In this document: positions 1 through 5,963 of the stretch, one piece after another
How the letters are laid out: each line of letters starts with the position of its first letter
How positions within the stretch are numbered: the first letter of the stretch is position 1
Assembly (NCBI GenBank): GCA_023265215.1
Contig: JAHFUH010000334.1
Span: 1-6,244, forward strand
Origin: Acidobacteriota bacterium
GTDB lineage: Bacteria; Acidobacteriota; UBA6911
Length of the DNA: 6,244 bases
Direction of reading: 5' to 3'
Made by a program: the position numbers and the translations under genes
Notes under the pieces: model-generated
What the model saw: the letters and a program-made list of their open reading frames with translations, nothing else
What the model was told of the DNA's origin: nothing
Databases searched by the model: none

Positions 1-1
1 C

Positions 2-382
2 CGAGGTGAAGCGTCGCTGGCGCACCCGAACACTTTCATCCCTTACCGGGCTCTTCTACCGAAAGGTGTCGAGGATATGTTGGTGGGCTGCCGTGCGTTT
101 TCATCCGACCAGGAGGTGAACAATTTCTTCAACCTCATCCCACACTGCGTTGCTTTTGGGGAAGCGGCCGGAACTGCTGCAGCTCTTTCCATAAGTCAGG
201 GCGTCAGCGTCAGGAATGTGGATTTTCCTTCGCTGCGCAAGCGATTGATTGCCCAGAACGTGCCTTTGCCGGGCGTCTACCCGGCCAAATATAAAAAAAG
301 CACACAAGAATCCGTTGCGGTTTACGCACCACCGGTTTTTGGTGAGAGAGTTCCGCAAAAGCGCACGGAATTGCCGGAGTGA
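2..382 (+). CDS. FAD-dependent oxidoreductase, C-terminal part (5' end outside window)
   Basis: The reading frame is open from the window edge and stops at the TGA at 380-382, giving the last 126 residues of a longer protein. Visible are an IPYRALLPKGVEDMLVG segment, then SSDQEVNNFFNLIPHCVAFGEAAGTAA. In the FAD_oxidored family (PF12831-type flavoproteins) the matching C-terminal block, ending in a G-x-AAGTAAAL motif, closes the FAD-binding fold. A basic, Pro-containing tail of about 40 residues follows and resembles nothing I know. The Rossmann GxGxxG end and any export signal lie upstream of the window, so location and substrate cannot be judged. The in-frame ATG at 77 is internal, because conserved family sequence precedes it. 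The next gene starts 191 bases downstream, beyond two hairpins, so cotranscription with it is uncertain. The flavoprotein assignment is fairly secure; the reaction is unknown. Confidence 0.85.
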   Translation, partial: RGEASLAHPNTFIPYRALLPKGVEDMLVGCRAFSSDQEVNNFFNLIPHCVAFGEAAGTAAALSISQGVSVRNVDFPSLRKRLIAQNVPLPGVYPAKYKKSTQESVAVYAPPVFGERVPQKRTELPE

Positions 383-389
383 TCCGGCA
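372..389 (+). repeat. Perfect 7-bp inverted repeat across the stop codon
   Basis: TGCCGGA at 372-378 pairs with TCCGGCA at 383-389 around a GTGA loop that contains most of the TGA stop codon. The stem is GC-rich, but no T-run follows, so it is not a standard intrinsic terminator. It could still slow 3' exonuclease decay or stand as the first of two tandem hairpins after this gene. Confidence 0.4.
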
Positions 390-395
390 TATCTG

Positions 396-453
396 GCCAT
401 GGAGAACACTGAATCCTCCGTGTGCTCCATATCCCTTCAGTGTTTTCCATGGC
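396..453 (+). repeat. Long imperfect inverted repeat (18-bp arms, 22-nt loop)
   Basis: The left arm at 396-413 (GCCATGGAGAACACTGAA) is matched by the right arm at 436-453, with a single G·U-type position in 18 pairs and a 22-base loop. It begins 14 bases after the stop codon of the upstream flavoprotein gene. No T-run follows. On the minus strand the interior reads as a degenerate tandem repeat: an ATGGA..ACACTGAAGG unit followed by an ATGGA..ACACGGAGGA unit, spaced 20 bases apart. I take it as a dispersed intergenic palindromic element that may also work as a transcript 3' end. The element family is inferred from general familiarity and was not checked. Confidence 0.6.
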
Positions 454-454
454 T

Positions 455-480
455 TTGACAAGTTGTTGGCAGATTAAAAT
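455..480 (+). promoter_or_regulatory. Weak promoter candidate upstream of the Tat flavoprotein gene
   Basis: A consensus-like TTGACA lies at 455-460, directly after the long inverted repeat. The best -10-like hexamer, TAAAAT at 475-480, is only 14 bases further on, shorter than the usual 16-18. The rest of the spacer up to 561 is AT-rich and shows no clear operator. This is a candidate only; the spacing argues against ordinary sigma-70 use. Confidence 0.2.
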
Positions 481-561
481 ACGCAGCATCAATATATCAG
501 GAACGTTCAAAGAGGCAGATGTTCGAATAGAAGGCTTAATCACGGCAACCAGTTCAGAAAA

Positions 562-571
562 AAGGAAGGAG
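562..571 (+). promoter_or_regulatory. Ribosome binding site of the Tat flavoprotein gene
   Basis: AAGGAAGGAG is a doubled Shine-Dalgarno-like purine run. The AGGA at 563-566 sits 7 bases from the ATG at 574, and GGAG at 568-571 is only 2 bases away, so the upstream copy is the better placed one. It supports the start at 574, as does the twin-arginine signal that begins immediately. Confidence 0.75.
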
Positions 572-573
572 TT

Positions 574-2121
574 ATGAAAACATCAAGAAGATTCTTTCTC
601 AAAGCTACCGCAACAGGAATGGGCTCTGCTGCGCTGGCGGAGCTTGGCGCCGCTGAAGCCGGAGCCACTCAATCCGATCCGATTAAGAAGTGGGATTATG
701 AAGCCGCAGTTGTTGTGCTCGGCATCGGGGCGGCAGGTTTAATGACCGCGATAACAGCTCACGACCAGGGCGCCGATGTACTGATTCTGGAAAAAGCACC
801 GGAAGCTCACGCCGGCGGGAATACGCGGGTTTGCGGTCAAGGCTACTGGTGCCCTTCTGATTCGGATAAAGCTGTTGAATATCAGAACGCTATGAGCGAC
901 GGCTACCCCATCCCAGACGACGTTACGAAGGCTTTCCACGAACGCTCGATCCATGTGACCGAATGGCTCACAAAAATGGGGGCGGATATGAGCACGATGA
1001 AAACAGCGGGCGAATATCCGGATTTCCCGGGTGGCGCAGGAAACGTCTGTTGGTCTAAGTTGGGCAATGGCTGGCAGCGTCTTTGGCTTCTCCTGATGGA
1101 GAACGCTGTTAAAAAAAGAAAAATCCGGGTCCAGTATGAAACTCCTGCGGTGGAATTGATCCGAGACGTCAAAACCGGAGAGGTCCGGGGCGTGGTCGCA
1201 GAGAACAAAGGCAAGAAGATATACGTCAAAGCCAAGAAGGCAGTGGCTCTCTGTACGGGAGGCTTTGAAAATAACCAGGAGATGATCCGCGATTATCTCG
1301 GAATGCCGTATGCTTATCCCAAAGGGAGTCCTTACAACACCGGGGATGGAATCCGGATGGCGATGGCGATCGGCGCAGATCTCTGGCACATGGACAACCA
1401 GGCCGGCCCGGATTTTAATTTCAGGATCCCCGGTAAGGATTGGGCCTTCGGCTACAATTTTTCTCCTCCAGGAAATGGTTGGATCTGGATAGCCAAAGAT
1501 GCCACTCGATTTACCAACGAAACCTACTTTACGAAGCACGGCAAAATACCATTTCATGGCATCTATGTTCCCGTTCCCACACCCCTGCCCGTACACTGTG
1601 TCTTCGATGAAGCCATGAGAAAGAGCGGCCCGCTCTATCCGGCTAACTATTTCTTTTGCTGGTGGTCGCAGATAGAAAAATACAATTGGAGCGCGGACAA
1701 TATGGCCGAGATCGAAAAAGGCTGGATTGTAAAAGCCGACACGCTGAAAGATCTGGCCGCGAAAATGGGCAAGGACCCGAACGCGCTCGAAAAAACTGTT
1801 AGCGCCTGGAATAAAGCGTGCGTGGATAATAATGATTCGGAATTCGGCCGGGATTCCAAAAAGATGGCGGCAATTCAAACGCCGCCTTTCTATGCGGCCG
1901 AGTTTGTTCCAGCGTTCACCAATACGCAGGGAGGACCGCGGCGCAACAGCAAATGTCAGGTGCTGGATACAAACCGCAAACCGATTCCAAGGCTTTATTC
2001 GGGCGGGGAACTGGGCGCCCTCTACAGTTGGCATTATCAGGGCGGCGGCAACATTCTGGAGTGCATCGTCTTTGGCAGCATTGCGGGCGAGCGCACCGCT
2101 GCGGAGAAGCCCTGGATCTAA
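574..2121 (+). CDS. Tat-exported FAD-binding oxidoreductase (fumarate reductase/FAD_binding_2-like flavoprotein)
   Basis: A 515-residue flavoprotein predicted to be exported already folded with its FAD. Residues 4-10 (SRRFFLK) match the twin-arginine consensus exactly; an Ala/Gly-rich stretch follows, with likely cleavage near residues 29-31. The dinucleotide-binding motif GIGAAG is at 50-55, with the ribose-binding acid at E73 (LILEK). TGDGIRMAMAIGADL at 256-270, LYSGGELG at 474-481 and GGGNILECIVFG at 490-501 are typical of the FAD_binding_2 group that includes fumarate and urocanate reductases and 3-ketosteroid dehydrogenases. The HGxNRLGGN block of classical fumarate reductases reads HYQGGGN (487-493), lacking the Arg, and there is no CxxCH haem motif and no fused FMN domain. 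The substrate is therefore not fumarate-like by motif and remains unknown. The esterase gene begins 88 bases downstream with no obvious terminator between, so the two may share a transcript. Confidence 0.9.
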   Translation: MKTSRRFFLKATATGMGSAALAELGAAEAGATQSDPIKKWDYEAAVVVLGIGAAGLMTAITAHDQGADVLILEKAPEAHAGGNTRVCGQGYWCPSDSDKAVEYQNAMSDGYPIPDDVTKAFHERSIHVTEWLTKMGADMSTMKTAGEYPDFPGGAGNVCWSKLGNGWQRLWLLLMENAVKKRKIRVQYETPAVELIRDVKTGEVRGVVAENKGKKIYVKAKKAVALCTGGFENNQEMIRDYLGMPYAYPKGSPYNTGDGIRMAMAIGADLWHMDNQAGPDFNFRIPGKDWAFGYNFSPPGNGWIWIAKDATRFTNETYFTKHGKIPFHGIYVPVPTPLPVHCVFDEAMRKSGPLYPANYFFCWWSQIEKYNWSADNMAEIEKGWIVKADTLKDLAAKMGKDPNALEKTVSAWNKACVDNNDSEFGRDSKKMAAIQTPPFYAAEFVPAFTNTQGGPRRNSKCQVLDTNRKPIPRLYSGGELGALYSWHYQGGGNILECIVFGSIAGERTAAEKPWI

Positions 2122-2196
2122 TTGCATTGGAAAAGCTTCGATAGCCAAGATCAGTGGATACGGAAGTCTGATAGGCATGGCATTGCCGGCATTGAA

Positions 2197-2205
2197 AGGG
2201 GAGGA
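2197..2205 (+). promoter_or_regulatory. Ribosome binding site that decides a GTG start
   Basis: AGGGGAGGA contains GGAGG (2200-2204), 5 bases before the GTG at 2210. This is a strong Shine-Dalgarno at good spacing. The in-frame ATG at 2177 has no comparable site, and starting there would put extra residues ahead of an otherwise standard signal peptide. Confidence 0.75.
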
Positions 2206-2209
2206 ACCT

Positions 2210-3829
2210 GTGAACATAATCAGAACCGGATTGGGCAGCACTTGTGTGGTAGCTGTCATCCTGCTTACGTCGAATTATGCCCTAGCCGATGAAGCGGAAT
2301 CCCGCAAGGCCTGCGAATCGCTGTCAGCGCTGTCCACGCAAACTTACAGTGTTGACACATCGCAGTGGGTCGCGGCCTCAAGCCAGCCCGCGGGACGGGG
2401 CGGGCCCGCGTCGGAAGTTCCTGCCCACTGCCTGTTTCGCGTCACACTCGACCCGCGGCCTTCTGGAATGGAGGGCTTGAGCTACGGCACAGGCATCGAG
2501 TTGAGACTGCCTTTGGCCTGGAACGGCCACCTGCTGTTTCAGGGCGGTGGTGGATTGGACGGCACCCTGAGTCCTGCATATGGCTCTGTTTCGGGATTCC
2601 CGTCTGCGTTGGTACGAGGTTTCGCAGTGGTTTCGACCGACGGCGGCCATCGCAGTCGGGGTAGCAGCAGTATCGTGGATGCCCGCTTCGCCGTCGACCA
2701 GCAGGCCAAGCTTGATTTCGCCTACCAGGCGGTGCAGCGAACGACTCGCGAGGCCAAAGTGCTCATCAACCGCTACTACGGCCGCAAGCCCGACTATTCC
2801 TACTTCATGGGTTGCTCCACGGGTGGGCGTGAGGCAATGCTGGCTGCGCAACGCCTGCCCTTGGAATTCGACGGCGTGGTTGCCGGCAATGCTTCCTTCA
2901 ATCTGACGCGGGTCGCTATGAACCAGATCTGGAGCCTGCAGACGGTTACGCGGATTGCGCCCAAGGATACGGCCGGCAAGCCGCAACTGTCTGAGGCTTT
3001 CACGGACGCGCAACTAAAAGCTGTATCGGACTCCGTGCTCAAGCAGTGCGATGGACTCGACGGACTTGAGGATGGCATGATCAACGACTTCAAAGCCTGC
3101 CATTTTGATCCGGCCTCCATGCGTTGTGGTATGGAAGCCGGCGCAGACACGCAGCCGTGTTTCTCGAAACAGCAGGTAGATGGCCTGAAAGACATTTTCG
3201 GCGGCGCGCACAATCCCCGCGGCGAATCGCTTTATGGTGCGACACCGTACGATACGGGAATCGCCCAGCCTGCCTGGCGGAGCATGCATCTGGGTACCGC
3301 AACAAACCCACCCGCAAATGCATCCCTGGGCCGTGATACGCTGCGCCTTTTCTCCATGACGCCATCCAATCCCGACTTCGATCCGCTGCGTTTCGATTTC
3401 GACCACGATATGGGCACTCTCGCTGAAACCGCAGCCATCAACGATGCTGTCGCCACCCTGCACACTACCTTCGCGGGACACGGCGGCAAGATGATTGTCT
3501 ATCACGGACTGTCCGACCAGGCAATGTGGACCGGTGCCCTGACTCAGTGGTATGAGCGCCTGACTCCTCGTGACGATCAGGGACCGCAATCGTGGTCTCG
3601 CCTGTTTCTCGTGCCCGGCATGACCCATTGCGGCGGCGGACAATCGACGGACCAGTTCGACATGCTGACTGCAATTCAGCAATGGGTTGAGCAAGGACAG
3701 GCGCCGGACCGTGTGGTTGCCTCGGGCCGGGCTTTCTCCGGCAAAACACGTCCGCTATGTCCCTATCCGAAGGTGGCCCGATTCGACGGCGGCAACCCAG
3801 ACGATCAGAAGAGCTTTTCCTGTCGCTGA
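2210..3829 (+). CDS. Secreted tannase/feruloyl esterase family alpha/beta hydrolase with canonical CS-D-HC motif
   Basis: A 539-residue esterase of the tannase/feruloyl esterase family (PF07519; fungal FaeB, tannases and bacterial MHETase belong here), cleaving ester bonds to phenolic acids. A Sec signal peptide covers residues 1-26 (basic R5, hydrophobic core, ALA before the cut). Catalytic residues by family pattern are S203 in GCSTGG, D436 in YHGLSDQ and H473 in GMTHCGGG. C202 and C474 flank Ser and His, giving the hallmark CS-D-HC disulfide. The lid carries the calcium-loop pattern DGLDGLEDG (281-289; D281, D284, D288). Ten mature cysteines pair naturally as 35-74, 202-474, 280-297, 306-317 and 517-538. 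The GTG start is chosen for its Shine-Dalgarno and signal peptide. The frame is open back to 1832, but that part overlaps the previous gene. Sampled GC is about 62%, higher than its neighbours. The exact substrate (galloyl, feruloyl or other) cannot be read from sequence. Confidence 0.93.
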   Translation: MNIIRTGLGSTCVVAVILLTSNYALADEAESRKACESLSALSTQTYSVDTSQWVAASSQPAGRGGPASEVPAHCLFRVTLDPRPSGMEGLSYGTGIELRLPLAWNGHLLFQGGGGLDGTLSPAYGSVSGFPSALVRGFAVVSTDGGHRSRGSSSIVDARFAVDQQAKLDFAYQAVQRTTREAKVLINRYYGRKPDYSYFMGCSTGGREAMLAAQRLPLEFDGVVAGNASFNLTRVAMNQIWSLQTVTRIAPKDTAGKPQLSEAFTDAQLKAVSDSVLKQCDGLDGLEDGMINDFKACHFDPASMRCGMEAGADTQPCFSKQQVDGLKDIFGGAHNPRGESLYGATPYDTGIAQPAWRSMHLGTATNPPANASLGRDTLRLFSMTPSNPDFDPLRFDFDHDMGTLAETAAINDAVATLHTTFAGHGGKMIVYHGLSDQAMWTGALTQWYERLTPRDDQGPQSWSRLFLVPGMTHCGGGQSTDQFDMLTAIQQWVEQGQAPDRVVASGRAFSGKTRPLCPYPKVARFDGGNPDDQKSFSCR

Positions 3830-3848
3830 ATCGGTTTTGCTTATTAAC

Positions 3849-3879
3849 TGCCACTGGCAAGCCGCCGCCTGTGGCGGCG
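3849..3879 (+). terminator. GC-rich hairpin after the first esterase gene, possible terminator
   Basis: CGCCGCC at 3863-3869 pairs perfectly with GGCGGCG at 3873-3879 around a TGT loop, starting 33 bases after the stop codon. An odd palindrome, TGCCA-C-TGGCA, lies just before it at 3849-3859. No T-run follows (the next bases are AGACTCGAAAAGG), so a classical Rho-independent terminator is not shown. It is still the only strong secondary structure between the two esterase genes. Confidence 0.35.
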
Positions 3880-3937
3880 AGACTCGAAAAGGCTTTGCCG
3901 TTCCGGCGTGCAATTGGGATTATGTTTTTGAACCGCA

Positions 3938-3972
3938 GAATATCGAACAAGGAATATCGAATTTCGAAATTC
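3938..3972 (+). repeat. AT-rich repeat block: two GAATATCGAA copies plus a perfect palindrome
   Basis: GAATATCGAA occurs at 3938-3947 and again at 3952-3961, a 14-base period. The perfect 14-base palindrome GAATTTCGAAATTC follows at 3959-3972, overlapping the second copy. The wording resembles a dispersed intergenic repeat that I have often met in large environmental bacterial genomes, where it gives rise to spurious small proteins containing strings such as NIEQGISN. That link is from memory and unchecked. The rest of the 231-base spacer shows no gene. Confidence 0.55.
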
Positions 3973-4048
3973 AGCAGTTTTTAGATTGAATTCATGGAAC
4001 GCTGTTCGCCATTTGGGTGGTCAAACCTTAATATAGGAAATCGAAACC

Positions 4049-4053
4049 GGAGA
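4049..4053 (+). promoter_or_regulatory. Ribosome binding site of the second esterase gene
   Basis: GGAGA lies 7 bases before the ATG at 4061. The alternative ATG at 4073, which would start the signal peptide directly at MRKAT, has a GGAG only 2 bases upstream. The first ATG is therefore preferred, although the gap between the two is only four residues. Confidence 0.6.
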
Positions 4054-4060
4054 AACAACG

Positions 4061-5938
4061 ATGAATGGAGACATGAGAAAAGCAACGATATTGTTTCTGG
4101 TAATCAGTCTATTCTATCTTTTTAATTCAACCCCCTGGAGCGAAGCACAAACCAAGACTTCGCCTGCGCTGACCGAAAGTAAGGTCATAACGGAGGCGGA
4201 TTGTACGGCAGCGAAACTGGGCGCTGATATCCCCGTTTCCGCCATCGGCGAGCCGGTTTCCGGAGTAACGCTGAATACTCCGGCATGGACCGGCGCTGCC
4301 GGGTCGAATCCGGCCTATTGCAGTGTGAAAGGCGCCATGGCGCCCGTGGATGCCAATGCGAAACCGATCAATTTCCAGGTTATGCTGCCGGCGTCCTGGA
4401 GTCGCCGGTCAGCCCAACTCGGCGGCGGCGGGATGAACGGTTCCATACCAAATTTGACGGGTGGAGTAGACATGGGGCAGGGGAATTCGCTTATTCAGCT
4501 CGGATTTGCCACTTACGGCAGCGATTCCGGACACCAGATGGGAGGATTTGGGATGGGCATGGGATTCGGCCGCGGCACGGCTGGAGGCCCGGGTGGAGCG
4601 CCGAGTGGAGCTCCGCAGGGTGGCATGCCACAGATGCCGCAGAGAGGAACAGGGCCGGGAGGGGCACCGCAAATGGGAGCGCCGCCTGCAGGTTCCGGAG
4701 ACGATTGGGCTCTGAATGACGAGGCGATGAAGAACCTCGGCTACATGCAATTGAAGAAGACGCACGATGCGGCCATAGTTCTGATGGAGAGAATCTATGG
4801 GGCGAAACCCAAGTTTAATTACTTCTTCGGAGGTTCCCAAGGAGGCCGTGAGGGGCTCACCGTGGCTCAGCGATACCCTGCGGATTATGATGGAATTGCC
4901 ATTACCGTTCCGATTGTGAATTTTTCTACCCTGATGCTTGCGCCCGAGCTGATTCGAATCCAGGAGAAGCCGCTAGCCAATTATGTGCCGCCGGCTAAAG
5001 TGAATGCGATCCGCGGCGAATTCATGCGTCAATGCGATAAGCTGGACGGGCTGGTCGATGGAATCATCAACAACTACATGGGATGCCGAGCGATTTTCAA
5101 CCGCACGGAGGCTCCTCGCAACAGCAATCCCTGGAGTGCAAAACGCTGTCCGGACAACGTTGATCCGAATCCTGGTGACACAAGTGCCAATGCGTGTTTT
5201 ACGGATGGCCAGATCACAACGTTAAATTTTGTCTATAGCCGCTATCCATTCGCAACGCCGCTTGCAAATGGAGTCAAATCATTTGGTATGTGGGTGCCGA
5301 ACACCGATCCATCCGGCAGCGGATTGATCGTGCCCAACAGGTATCGTGGACAGGAAGGTGCCGGAGACAATGCACAGATCCACAGCCATATGGGGGCTTT
5401 GGGGGTTACCGGATTTCTGATGAGAGACCTGAAGGCCAATCCATTGGATTATGTCGAAGGCGGCGCTCTGGATGCAAGGAGGCGAGAGATCTCGCAGTCG
5501 CTGGATTCCACGAATCCGGATCTGAACGCTTTCCATAAACGCGGAGGGAAGATCATCGTTGGCATTGGGACCAACGATACGCTCGCCTCTCCCGGTGCTC
5601 AGCTGGATTACTACCAATCGGTTATTGATAAAATGGGCCGGAAAAAAGTCGATGAGTTCGCTCGGTTTTTTGTGGTTCCCCAGACGGGCCACGGGTTAAG
5701 CGGGACAAACTATTCCACGGATGGCGATGGGAAATCCATTCCAACTGCTCCTATTCCCAGCTCGTTCAGCCGGCTTAATCTGCTGATGGATTGGGTTGAG
5801 AAAAAAGTGGCGCCGCCCATGTCCGTTACCGTTACGGGTGGGAACAAGAGTCTTCCGCTGTGTTCCTATCCCGCGTATCCCAAGTATGTAAGCGGCCCTA
5901 CGGACACCGCGGCTTCCTATACATGCGCGGCGCCTTAA
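4061..5938 (+). CDS. Secreted tannase/feruloyl esterase family hydrolase lacking the active-site disulfide, with a Gly/Pro/Met-rich insert
   Basis: A 625-residue member of the same PF07519 family as its upstream neighbour. Residues 1-29 form a Sec signal (R6-K7, hydrophobic 8-22, SEA before Q30). The inferred triad is S259 in GGSQGG, D506 in GIGTND and H544 in QTGHGL; the GGGGMNG segment at 121-127 matches the neighbour's GGGGLDG. The calcium-loop pattern is kept: DKLDGLVDG from 326, with D326, D329 and D333. Cysteines 48-87, 325-342, 363-379 and 601-622 match four of the neighbour's five pairs. The fifth, next to Ser and His, is absent: both positions are Gly (258 and 545). A 55-residue low-complexity run (159-213) lies between the D-x-GH segment and the helix leading to the nucleophile, making the protein longer than its neighbour. 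Its substrate may differ from that of classical feruloyl esterases. Family assignment is firm; activity is inferred. Confidence 0.92.
   Translation: MNGDMRKATILFLVISLFYLFNSTPWSEAQTKTSPALTESKVITEADCTAAKLGADIPVSAIGEPVSGVTLNTPAWTGAAGSNPAYCSVKGAMAPVDANAKPINFQVMLPASWSRRSAQLGGGGMNGSIPNLTGGVDMGQGNSLIQLGFATYGSDSGHQMGGFGMGMGFGRGTAGGPGGAPSGAPQGGMPQMPQRGTGPGGAPQMGAPPAGSGDDWALNDEAMKNLGYMQLKKTHDAAIVLMERIYGAKPKFNYFFGGSQGGREGLTVAQRYPADYDGIAITVPIVNFSTLMLAPELIRIQEKPLANYVPPAKVNAIRGEFMRQCDKLDGLVDGIINNYMGCRAIFNRTEAPRNSNPWSAKRCPDNVDPNPGDTSANACFTDGQITTLNFVYSRYPFATPLANGVKSFGMWVPNTDPSGSGLIVPNRYRGQEGAGDNAQIHSHMGALGVTGFLMRDLKANPLDYVEGGALDARRREISQSLDSTNPDLNAFHKRGGKIIVGIGTNDTLASPGAQLDYYQSVIDKMGRKKVDEFARFFVVPQTGHGLSGTNYSTDGDGKSIPTAPIPSSFSRLNLLMDWVEKKVAPPMSVTVTGGNKSLPLCSYPAYPKYVSGPTDTAASYTCAAP
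4535..4699 (+). other. Low-complexity Gly/Pro/Met-rich coding insert
   Basis: This part of the second esterase encodes residues 159-213, containing 21 Gly, 9 Pro and 6 Met but no acidic residue or Cys. Imperfect GGAP/GAPQ units recur (PGGAPSGAPQGG, then PGGAPQMGAPP). Counting from the GH dipeptide to the aligned aromatic residue, it is about 47 residues longer than the same interval in the upstream esterase. It is probably a flexible surface loop; Met-rich segments outside the cytoplasm can bind copper, but that is speculation here. Confidence 0.7.
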
Positions 5939-5954
5939 ACACGAAGGACACGGA
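5939..5954 (+). repeat. ACACGAAGGA-type short repeat right after the stop codon
   Basis: ACACGAAGGACACGGA begins on the base after the TAA stop codon and contains two ACACGRA units 9 bases apart. ACACGAAGGA differs at one position from ACACGGAGGA, found on the minus strand in the loop of the inverted repeat at 396-453. This suggests the two spacers carry related dispersed repeat material. Confidence 0.4.
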
Positions 5955-5963
5955 ATGCACGAG

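Noticed and set aside
101..461. Minus-strand frames across the end of the first gene and its spacer
   Set aside because: They read through the inverted repeat and the antisense of the flavoprotein C-terminus; nothing suggests a real gene.
1832..2209. In-frame extension of the first esterase upstream of the GTG at 2210
   Set aside because: It overlaps the flavoprotein gene in another frame, gives Arg-rich sequence without family similarity, and would bury the signal peptide inside the protein. The Shine-Dalgarno at 2197-2205 supports 2210.
739..2259. 506-codon open frame on the minus strand opposite the Tat flavoprotein gene
   Set aside because: Its translation shows no recognisable domain or plausible signal, and it lies fully antisense to a gene with clear family motifs. 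It is an open frame created by the codon use of the real gene.
3014..3694. 226-codon minus-strand frame inside the first esterase
   Set aside because: It is antisense to conserved esterase motifs (calcium loop, catalytic Asp and His) and has no recognisable protein features.
3687..3989. Short plus-strand frames running from the first esterase into the spacer
   Set aside because: Their C-terminal parts are translations of the GAATATCGAA repeat block; this type of spurious small protein arises from dispersed repeats.
4012..4034. Possible promoter for the second esterase (TTGGGT with TAATAT)
   Set aside because: The two hexamers are only about 10 bases apart and no other -35-like box is at a fitting distance, so the call is not supported.
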